64,000 bases of DNA. Origin: Thereva unica (lineage: Eukaryota > Arthropoda > Insecta > Diptera > Therevidae). Positions 55,910 to 64,000 of the stretch are shown piece after piece. Where the stretch lies: contig OX465282.1 of NCBI GenBank assembly GCA_949987705.1, positions 97,452,070 to 97,516,069 on the forward strand. Direction: 5' to 3'. The position numbers and the translations under genes are program-made. Each line of letters begins with the position of its first letter. Within the stretch, counting starts at the first letter, position 1. The notes beneath the pieces were generated by a model. The model did no database searches. It saw nothing but the letters and a program-made list of their open reading frames with translations, and was not told where the DNA came from.

Positions 55910-56250
55910 GGTCCATGGGGCTCCCATGATGCACCTCGAAGCTCGGTTTTGAAAATTTCAAAATGGCCGCTGCAATATGACCAAAATTCAAAATGGCCGC
56001 GGAAATATTCTTGAATTTGTCAATGAAAATGGATATCTAGGGGTTTTTTCGGTAGCAAATAACGAATTTGGGGTCAAAACTTATAACTTCAAAATGGCTG
56101 CGCCAATATGGCTAATGAATTTTGTTAATTTTGTTGCGGTTCTAATGAAAATGGGTATACGGGGTTTTCCAAGGTAGAAAATAACGAATTTATGATCAAA
56201 AATTACAAATTCAAAATTGCGGGGCCAATATGGCTAACGAATTTGACGTG
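55910..56250. repeat. Short array around CAAAATGGCNGC
   Basis: Three to four diverged units share 'ATTCAAAATGGCCGC' or 'TTCAAAATGGCTGC', 'CAATATGGCTAA(T/C)GAATTT', 'TGAAAATGG(G/A)TAT' and 'AAATAACGAATTT'. The unit is roughly 130 bp. The core is the reverse complement of the 8.3-9.0 kb array. Confidence 0.65.
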
Positions 56251-56339
56251 GATCTTCCAGGACGAAAACCGCATTGATACTCTCCTAGTATTCTTTCCAC
56301 GTATGGTTGTAGTCTGTACTCGTGAAAAAACTTTATATG

Positions 56340-57050
56340 TTGTATTCAATAGCGTTATTCCTCTATAGTTGCTGCAAGATAGAGAGTCTCCTTTTTTGTG
56401 TAAGGGACATTCTATGCCCTCGCTCTACTCATCAGGCATTTCTTTCCGTCTCCAGATTTCCACTATTACTTCATGCCGTTTTCGGATAGTTTCCCCTACG
56501 CCTTGCTTAATAAGTTCTGTAGATATGCTGCCAGACCCTTATTATTTTTTAATGTTCGCAATGCTTGAAGTACTTCTTGTATGGTAGGTGCTGCTGTGGT
56601 GTCACCCTCATCGTCTGCATTCATGTTCTGTACATTTCGGATACCACTGTGCCCCTGCTCTGGGTTCATTAGTAGTTCCTCGAAATGCTCTGCGCCTCTA
56701 GCCAATACTTCACTCTAGGCTTAAATTGTTTCCGTTGTTGTTTTAGAAGTTTCTTACATCATTTAAGCCTGCTGATTCTTCTATTTTTTTCATTTGCTCT
56801 TCCCAATACCGCCTTTTTTCGCTTTGTGCATTTTCTTCTCAGCTCGCCTCTTTTCCCTATACATACTCCTCTTCAAAGTTTCTTGTTCTGTGTCTATTAA
56901 GCATGACTTGGTATGCTCGGTTTTTCTCCATTGTCGCCTGGGCGCATTCTTCATCGAACCACTATACCCTTCGTCCTTGTTGCATGAAACCTAGAACATA
57001 TTCAGCTGTTCCTATTATTGTTATTTTTATATCGTTCCATTGAATACAAA
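56340..57050 (-). pseudogene. RTE-like linker and N-terminal RT fragment
   Basis: Minus strand: 'WFDEECAQATMEKNRAYQ' at about 56970, 'EEYVQGKEARRKMHKAK' and 'GAEHFEELLMNPEQ' at about 56690, 'EVLQALRTLKNNKG' at about 56540. These match the linker and 'A--KLKNNKAPG' entry of RTE-like RTs. Frame breaks throughout. Confidence 0.7.
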
Positions 57051-57590
57051 GACAGGGGCTTCTAAATACAGCTGCGGAGATTTTCAATGAATTACTGAGA
57101 ATCATCCAATCGACTCCTTCTTTGGCACAGTTTACCAAAAGACTAAAAGAATACCTGATTTGTTGAATAAAATATGTATGTAATATTATATATGTAAAAA
57201 GTAGGCTACCCTAACTCTCATACCAGCTTCGCTGACTGAGTAGGGTTTTTAGATAAACAATTGTAAGATGTCATTTTATATTTTAAGCAAAATGTAAAGA
57301 AAATGTTTAAAATAGATATATAAAATAATAAAATAAAAATAAAATAAATAAAGCTTCAAACCACTCAATAATACAGAGCCCGCAAACGCAGATACATAAT
57401 ATAATATAATAATAGAGTAACCCTTCTAACACAGAAGGCGCACTTCTCAGCTGGGCTGAGAAACATTTAACGCTGCTCTGTGGCTCAGCTGCAAATATAA
57501 CAGCATATACATATACTGAAACAAATAATATAGAAGCGCGCAAAAGCAAAGAAGGAGTCACGCCGCATCAAAAAGAGATTTTTAAGAGCA
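57051..57590 (-). other. Likely 3' UTR of CR1/Jockey-like fragment plus AT-rich DNA
   Basis: Non-coding on both strands, with (AAATA)-type and TATAAT runs around 57310-57420. Its position directly after the CR1-like C-terminus suggests 3' UTR. Confidence 0.35.
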
Positions 57591-58110
57591 ACTTAGAGCA
57601 TGCTAAAAACACTGATATTTTTATTGACAATAATAAGGATGCGGTTAACAGGTTCGTACTTGCCGTAATTCGTATTAGAGGAATTAATGTGTAACAGAGG
57701 TTTACCTCTCAGGTTATAATTATTCGCTCTAAACAACACACGGCTAGGCAAGAAACCTGAGCTCACCTTACCATTCAGTAGCCGATGAACAAAAATAACG
57801 TCAGCAACCTTCACTAATTAGCAAGCTAAAAAGCATCTCAGATTGTAGCTATTCACTCTAAATGACGTACGGTTTCTTAAGAAACTTGAATCCACCTTGC
57901 CATTCATCAGCCGATGAACAAATATAGCGTAAGCGACCTTGCGATGCTTTTAGACAGAGCTTAAGTTGATTTTTATTTAAGTAAGTGATTTTTATTTATG
58001 TAAGTAAGACGGAAGAATAAGAGGGTTATCTATCCCAAGAGAGGCGGCTGAGAGCAAATCGGACAAACTTCCTTTGAACCGATTCGATTTCCAATTTGGA
58101 AGTATTTTAT
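57591..58110 (-). pseudogene. CR1/Jockey-like ORF2 C-terminus
   Basis: Minus strand: 'LEIESVQRKFVRFALSRLSW' at about 58100-58040 (the 'IE-VQR-F-R-' motif after the RT). Two partial, diverged copies of the next block follow at about 57960-57840 and 57814-57593, the second reading 'VADVIFVHRLLNGKV', 'NNYNLRGKPLLHI' and 'NTNYGKYEPVNRI'. The tandem duplication of the block is an oddity of this copy. Confidence 0.7.
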
Positions 58111-58489
58111 TTATATATTTATTTAATTATAACAACAACACAATTAAGTACAGGAACTATTAAATACAATTAGTAAATGAAATTGCATTTTAAGAGGTAC
58201 GAAATTTTTTTTTTTGGAATTTGTTCGAGTACATCTGACAATGAAAAAACCAAATTTGTGGGGTCGCAGTGTCTTGGGAAAAGCCGCCATCTTGAAAAAG
58301 GGGGAGAGGTCGTTTATAATAAATAACTCGTTTGCATGCAATGATAGCTGAAAATGATCAATGTGTTGTTATCTACGAAATAAGCCCTCAACGAGGTCTG
58401 TAAGTTGATTTGGCTCAAAGTTCAACCTTGATCTTGTGGTTGGAGTTGAATGCAGTTTTTTGCGATTAACTCGTAAGATATTAATTTGT
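58111..58489. other. No gene recognised
   Basis: AT-rich at first. Right end approaches the 5' UTR of the RTE family A element. Boundary is approximate. Confidence 0.35.
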
Positions 58490-61400
58490 GCGGGTTGATG
58501 CCGCCTGGGGGGCGAACGGCTAACAAAGACCTCGGAAAGTGGTGGCACCCGATTTGTCACTTCTGTCAAGACCCGAGAAAAGTCACTGCAGACGAACACC
58601 TAGCAGACCTGTTAGCAAGTCCTAATCCCACCTCCCCGCGGTGCCCCCTGGGGTACTTCTTCGGAAGGAGCTAACGGGAGACGGGCGAATGGCGAGCTCT
58701 CTGCGCCACAAAACAGAGTTTTAAGTCGGTTGGGCTGAGGGTTAGCAACCCGCTCCCATAAAAAACACCATTGCTACGAATCGGCAAACAATGCCTCGGA
58801 ACCGGATGGACAACACGACGACGACCTTTGCTTTTCGAACAAGGACACGAATCGGATCATGGAATGTGAGAACACTGCTTGCTGAGGGACGACTGGATGA
58901 AGTCCTCAACGAGATGAATCGATATAAAATCAAGATCATGGGACTTAGCGAGACCAGATGGCCCGATGCGGGGGAACATATCTGCCCAAAACGGTGAGTC
59001 CTTCTTATATTCTGGTAGAAACGAAACTGAAAGCCGTAGGAGTGGCGTTGGCGTAATACTCACCAAAGAAACCAGGTCCAGCCTCATTAGCTGGTCACCA
59101 GTTTCTGAGAGGATTATTACCGTGCGCCTGCGTACCAGGATAAGAAGAACTACGGTAGTCCAATGCTATGCTCCAACTGAAGACGCAGACGATGACATCA
59201 AGGACGAGTTCTATATGCGACTGAATGAGGTTTTTCGCTCTATTCCAAGGGGAGACATCATTGTTTTAATGGGTGACTTAAACGCACAGATCGGCCGTGA
59301 CAACACCGGCCTTGAACATACAATTGGAAACCAAGGTCTAAGCCAAGTTACCAATAACAATGGGGAGCTTTTCTTTGACTTTTGTAGTTCCCACCAACTC
59401 ATGGTAGGTGGAACTCACTTTTGTCACAAGAAGATACACAAAGAGACCTGGGTATCGCCCGATGGTAGAACGAGAAATCAGATAGATCACGTGGCCGTCA
59501 GCCGCAGATGGAGAACTATTCTTGAGGATGTCAGGAGTTTCAGGGGAGCGGATACTGGAAGCGACCACCATTTGGTTGTAGCAACTATTCGCCTTAAAAT
59601 CGCCGCAATCAGAAATGTGCAACAAACTGCTAGAACCCGTAGACGGTTTAACGTAGACCTCCTGCGGGAGAGCGTTAAAAAGCGGGAATTTGCTGGAAAC
59701 CTACAAGACTTATTAAACCAGCAAATCGTTTCTGACGACACAAATATTGAAGAATTGTGGAGTACGACGAAGGGCGCGATATTGACGGCTGCGGAAATGA
59801 GCATCGGTTATGTCCAAAGAAACCAGCAACACTGGATCTCGGACACAACCTGGCAAAAAATAGAACGCAGAAGGGCCCTCAAAAATAACGTAAACTCTAC
59901 AAACGACCCGGAAAGACGTCACCAATTAGAAGGGGAATACTCCCAATTACATCGGGAGGTTAAGAGAAGTGTCCGGCGTGATAAAAGGCAGCAGATAAAT
60001 GAGCTCGCAGAAAAAGCGGAAAACGCGGCAAACACTGGCAACAGTAAGGTGCTGTACCAAATCACTAAACAGCTCTCGGGAAAGCACTCTACTAAAAAGC
60101 ATGCCGTTAAGAGTGCGGATGGAAGGCTGCTGTGCAGCGACGAGGAGCAACTCCAAAGATAGAGAGATTACTTCTTCGCCGCCCTGAATGGTACACTTAC
60201 ACAGGAACCTCAGGAAAACAACAACAATGCACAGCCAATAAGAATCGCCACTCGGGCCCCATCCAAGACGGAAATAGTAACCGCAATTCATGCCATGGCC
60301 AATGGTAAAGCAGCTGGGAAAGATGGCATCCCGCCAGAATTCTTGAAAGCCGACTCAAGCCTCATAGCAGATGCGCTTCAGCCAATCCTAGAAATAGCAT
60401 GGAGGATTGGACGGAAGGTATCATAGTCAAAATACCAAAAAAGGGGGACCTAACAATATGCGACAACTGGAGAGGTGTCTGTTTATTATCTACTGTGGGC
60501 AAAATTTTTTCCCATATATTACTATCTAGGATAAGTGAGGCAGTTGATCGAACGCTTAGGAGGCAGCAGGCCGGATTCAGGAAGGGCCGCTCCTGTATTG
60601 ATCATATTAACACCTTGAGAATAATAGTGGAGCAGTCTACTGAATTCCGATCCCCCCTTTACCTTGCTTTCGTAGACTATGAGAAAGCGTTCGACTCGGT
60701 TAATAGGAGCTTCATTTGGAAGGCACTACGGCGACGTGGACTGCCTGATAAAATAATAGAATTGATAAAAGCCCTATATAACAATTCCAAATGCAGAGTT
60801 CTCCATAATGGAAAATTATCCGACAGCTTTGAGGTGAGCTCAGGAGTACGACAAGGATGCCTACTTTCGCCATTACTATTTCTTATAGTAATAAATGACA
60901 TCCTTGTCGGCGCTATAGATAATAGAACAGGCGGCATACAATGGGGTTTGCTAAACCGCCTTAAGGATTTCGACTACGCCGATGATATCTGTTTGCTGGC
61001 CCACAGACACCAGAACCTCAAAAACATGTTAAGCAATTTGGCAACAGAAAGTAGTCCAGCAAGCTTAAGGCTAAATTCGACTAAAACTAAAGAAATGCAG
61101 ATAAATGCAAACACCATTGAACGGACAGCGCTGAATAACCGTGACGTGGAACTGGTAGATAACTTCTGCTACCTCAGTAGCATTATTACCGAAAATGGTG
61201 GGGCAGAAGAAGACGTCAGTTCCAGAATAAATAAAGCACGAGGCGCATATGCATGCCTGTCCCACATATGGAGATCAACGGTGATTTCCACTAACACCAA
61301 ATTGCGGCTGTTCAACTCCAACGTTAAGGCAGTTCTTTTGTATGGTTGCGAAACATGGAAAATCACCCAATTCATCACAGGGCGCCTACAAGTCTTCATC

Positions 61401-61770
61401 AACAGATGCCTGCGTCGTATCCTAAAAATCCGCTGGCAAGATAGAATTTCAAACGAAGAACTATGGCGCCGTGCCGGCCAAGAAACGATAGACGACCAAA
61501 TCAGGCGAAGGAAATGGAATTGGGTTGGCCACACCTTGCGACGCGAAAACGAAAATCTTGCCAAACAGGCCCTTGACTGGAATCCGCAAGGTTCCCGTCG
61601 AGTAGGAAGACCTAGAACAACGTGGAGGAGAACCCTACTAGAAGAAGCCGCAACAACTGGGAGATCCTGGTCGGAGCTAAGAGCTGTCGCGCAAAACAGA
61701 GTCCGCTGGAGGGCAACTGTTTCCGCCCTATGTCCCATGAGGGATTAAAGGAGTTTAAAGAAGAAGAAGA
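58490..61770 (+). mobile_element. RTE family A, near full-length element
   Basis: About 3.3 kb with a GC-richer 5' UTR, one endonuclease-RT reading frame and a short 3' end running into 'AAAGAAGAAGAAGATG'. The 5' UTR part from about 58640 is shared with the copy in the SRPK intron at 35483. The 3' end is shared with 19241-19465. Confidence 0.85.
58791..61748 (+). pseudogene. RTE family A endonuclease-reverse transcriptase, three lesions
   Basis: From ATG at 58791: 'RIGSWNVRTLLAEGRLDEVL' and 'LSETRWPDAGEHICP'. An extra A in the AAAA run at about 58988 shifts frame. Then 'VVQCYAPTEDADDD', 'GDIIVLMGDLNAQIG' and 'ADTGSDHHLVVATIRL' (endonuclease catalytic boxes) follow. A TAG at 60160-60162 replaces a sense codon before 'RDYFFAALNG'; then comes 'NGKAAGKDGIPPEFLK'. 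A second shift occurs near 60395. The rest is open to the stop: 'GVCLLSTVGKI', 'QAGFRKGRSCIDHINTLRI', 'AFVDYEKAFDSVNRSF', 'SGVRQGCLLSPLLF', 'FDYADDICLLAHR', 'LYGCETWKIT' and 'RRVGRPRTTWRRTLL'. About 985 codons in all. Inactive but young. Confidence 0.9.
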
Positions 61771-61849
61771 TGCCGATTAACAAACTTGAAGTGCTAGTCT
61801 AATAATCTTTAAAATGAGCCCTTGGTCGTCATTCTCGCTTGTATAGTTT
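61771..61849. other. Spacer
   Basis: Nothing recognised. Confidence 0.4.
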
Positions 61850-62290
61850 GCGAGCAATCTAGCGCCAAAGTTCGCACTGCACGTGCCTGAAATAACTGAT
61901 AGATAACGCCATTTTTTTGAATATCTCCTTAACGGTTGCTCATATGAAAATGTAGTAAACAGCAGAAATAGGCTTATTTGACACGATGAAACACGAAACA
62001 AAAGGTTTACTGGAAGCTTGCTCCGTTTGATGGGGAGAGGTGAGACAGGGCTTGAGGGAACACGTGCTCCTTCAGGCCCTCTCCCATCTCTCCCGTTCAA
62101 ACCGAGCAAGCTTTCAGGAAACTTTTTGTTTCGTGTTTCATTGTGTAAAATGGGCCATACGAGCATTAAAATATCTTTCAAATGGGCTATTGACCGAAAC
62201 TCTATGTCGTGTCATGTGCGCGACATAGCGGGTGAAAATTCAACCGCGAAAGTTACGACACTTCTCGACGAATAAGTCTCTTCCAGCCAG
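61850..62290. mobile_element. Foldback element with about 58-bp strong inner arms
   Basis: ACACGATGAAACACGAAACA at 61981 is mirrored by the reverse complement ending at 62146. The inner arms (61981-62040 and about 62089-62146) match well. Weaker complementarity continues outwards on both sides, so the element may span roughly 61850-62290. Non-coding. Confidence 0.7.
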
Positions 62291-62402
62291 TTTCGCGAGT
62301 CGGATGAATTCGAATTTTAAGTAACGCTCGGAATTATTTATATTTTTAGTTATTGAACAACTTTGGAAAATTTTAATAATGGGAAATAGTAAGAATCACT
62401 GA

Positions 62403-62703
62403 AATTTGTTCATGAGCAAGCTTTTCAAACATTTTGGAAAAGAACGGAAGAATAGAAATAGGACGAAAGTCTTGAGTACTTGATTTTTGCGATATTGGGA
62501 TTTTTTAGCCAACTTCCACTTTTAGTAGGAAAAGTGGAAGACCATATTATTGTATTAAATATATGAGTAACGTAGGGCAGTATCAGCGGTAGAATCATCT
62601 TTATAAACTTAAGATTGATGTCGTCAAGTCCCACAGAGTGGAATTTAACACTTAACACTGCCGCATATACTTGTTGCTGCGAAACAGGAGTAGTGAAGGC
62701 CAT
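62403..62703 (-). pseudogene. CR1/Jockey-like RT N-terminal fragment
   Basis: Minus-strand frame: 'SVGLDDINLKFIKMILPLIL', 'PYVTHIFNTIIWSSTFP', then a broken 'KNPNIAKIKYSRLSSY' that corresponds to 'I-PI-K----DFRPIS'. It covers the RT entry only. Confidence 0.85.
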
Positions 62704-62907
62704 TTTCGAGAATTCACCATGGTAGCTACCAGTCGAACCAGAAGTTAATTTACCACCCCCCTTTATCCTGTTGGTGAGACTCTGGTTACCTTACCGGTGA
62801 ATAGTAGAACATGTTGAGTGGTGACTTATGGCAAGTAATCAATTTTCGAACGTGGTAGATTAACTTCTGGTTCGACTGGTAGCTACCATGGTGAATTCTC
62901 GAAAATG
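62701..62907. repeat. Perfect 48-bp inverted repeat
   Basis: Arms 62701-62748 (starting CATTTTCGAGAATTCACCAT) and 62860-62907 are reverse complements, with a 111-bp loop. The left arm overlaps the first codons of the RT fragment at 62703. Confidence 0.85.
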
Positions 62908-63500
62908 CCTGAAGGGACCACATCTGGGAGGCGTACTCGAGTAAAGGCCTGACTAAAAATATGTACAAGGGTCTGGTGATGCGGGGGTTTTTGAATTCCT
63001 TAGACCATCCTAGGACTAAACTTAATGAGATATAATTGATGTGAGTGGAAAAATCCAGCTTACAATCAAACCTATCCCCAAGATCAGTTACAGAGCTTAC
63101 GCCAGACATTATGTTGTCAAGAAAAGTATAGCCAAAAATTATCGAACCACGTTTCCATCAAAAAGTCAGAAGAAGAGAAGAACTAGGTTGTTATTAGTAC
63201 ACCAAGAATAGGTGTTGTCAATTTGCAATCCTCGGTATTCTTTATGAGACGGTACAGTTTGATGCCATCGGCGTAAATAAGGATATTACAGTACTTTAGT
63301 AAGGTGACAATGTCATCAATTGATAAGATAAATGCAGAGGACCTAGATGACTACCTTGCGGGAAGCCAGAGGACGCTTCAATGTTTCTGGATTTGACTCC
63401 ACGACTAAGATACACCACAATAAGTCTTCAAATCGAAATATATCTTGCTATTTGAAAACCCAAGGCCCAAGAGTTGAAATACATTATCATTACTGTATGA
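62786..63500 (-). pseudogene. CR1/Jockey-like RT palm to C-terminus
   Basis: Minus strand: 'YCNILIYADGIKLYRLIKN' near 63280 (YADD box with the last Asp changed to Gly), then at 63109-62786 'VTDLGDRFDCKLDFSTHINY', 'LYIFLVRPLLEYASQMWSLQ'. Upstream frames are broken. It is placed before the RT N-terminal fragment at 62703, the reverse of natural order. Confidence 0.8.
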
Positions 63501-63734
63501 CACTATTCTAATAAAATGCAATGAGAAAAGCAGGTCATAAGGGCATTACGACAGTGCAATAATTTGATTTGTGGCTATAAATATAATTTAAGTAAAAAAA
63601 ATCACCGCTATTGTCCAAAAAACAGCCTTAGCATGAATAAGTTTGATTTTAATAATTACACTTTAAAGCATTTAATAATATACTCAAAACTAATTTCTGT
63701 GCAAATGTATGAATATAAAATAAAATAAATAATT
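63501..63734 (-). other. Probable 3' UTR of the OCIAD-like gene
   Basis: AT-rich, non-coding DNA after the TAA at 63737-63735 on the minus strand, with TTTATT runs. Confidence 0.4.
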
Positions 63735-63973
63735 TTACTGCCATACATCTCCATAACGATTTTTAACCCTAGATCTTTCAGGTTGCTCTATATCTTCAAC
63801 GGGTCTCTCTGGTGCGCGAATCACAGGTGGAGCTTCGGCGGGGATAGGCCTGTTAAAGGGATTTTGTGATCTCTTTAAATACTCTTCACGATTTTTCTTC
63901 CTCAGTTCTTCGTAAGTAACTTTATCTTTTGGAGGTTCAAGTGGTAAATTGTCCTCAAACGCCATAGCAGGAC
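63735..63973 (-). CDS. OCIAD1: OCIA-domain protein, last exon (partial gene)
   Basis: The acceptor CTTTTGTAG|GTCCTG opens the exon at 63973, and the frame runs to TAA at 63737-63735. It encodes about 76 residues after the first in-exon Met: 'KVTYEELRKKNREEY' in the middle and 'VKNRYGDVWQ' at the very end. These match the C-terminal tail of OCIAD1/Asrij ('SYEELR-KNRE-Y' and 'NKYGDTW'). In flies Asrij is an endosomal/mitochondrial membrane protein that maintains blood progenitors; its two-helix OCIA domain would lie in upstream exons beyond 64000. The Met at 63965 is internal, not the start. Identification rests on two short motifs. Confidence 0.7.
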
Positions 63974-64000
63974 CTACAAAAGATTAGTAAAATTTAAAAA

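Noticed and set aside
61777..62181. 134-codon minus-strand frame
   Set aside because: It runs through the foldback element at 61850-62290. No motif.

Overview
This window looks like an insect nuclear genome, most likely a fly or midge, though the species cannot be told from the sequence. It is AT-rich and intron-bearing. It carries two recognisable conserved animal genes and is otherwise dominated by transposable elements typical of insects: RTE-like and CR1/Jockey-like non-LTR retrotransposons, mariner, pogo/Tigger, hAT, a P-superfamily element and many short inverted-repeat elements. There are no operons, CRISPR arrays or rRNA genes.

Host genes. (1) An SR-protein kinase gene (SRPK) on the minus strand has seven coding exons between 40111 and 28249. 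Their lengths sum to 2190 nt, exactly 730 codons, and every junction is phase-consistent. Two of its introns (39159-35288 and 34507-28975) are stuffed with retrotransposon debris. A further minus-strand exon at 54931-54363 ends in a donor of the same phase as coding exon 1, so it may be an alternative 5' exon. (2) The last exon of an OCIA-domain protein gene (asrij/OCIAD1 type) is at 63973-63735, minus strand, with the rest of the gene beyond the right edge. (3) A terminal exon of an unrecognised plus-strand gene is at 14281-14505.

Layout. 1-14 kb: degraded RTE, mariner, pogo and hAT pieces, two hairpin elements, and an array of diverged repeats around CCGCCATTTTG. 14-20 kb: the unknown terminal exon, a deleted gypsy fragment, a THAP remnant, a 1069-bp element with inverted ends and AAAT duplications, and a small MITE family. 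20-27.6 kb: nested transposons centred on a 4238-bp P-superfamily element (22036-26273). Its two 955-bp inverted arms are almost identical and it sits inside a CR1-like reverse transcriptase. 27.6-40 kb: SRPK. 41-47 kb: four head-to-tail copies of one RTE-like family, one nearly intact (about 42806-46100). 47-50.2 kb: a retroelement with an intact gag-like ORF but no reverse transcriptase. 50-58 kb: CR1/RTE fragments, a pogo deletion derivative and the possible SRPK 5' exon. 58.5-61.8 kb: a nearly full-length RTE-like element of a second family. 62-64 kb: rearranged CR1 pieces and the OCIAD exon.

RTE family labels used here: A = type copy 58490-61770; B = type copy 42806-46100; B2 = related copy 32235-34385; C = copies at 20798, 26497 and 36435 whose 3' end runs into AAAGAAGAAGAA. 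Clade names are judged by eye from motifs and were not computed. Exon boundaries come from GT/AG sites, reading phase and remembered family motifs.
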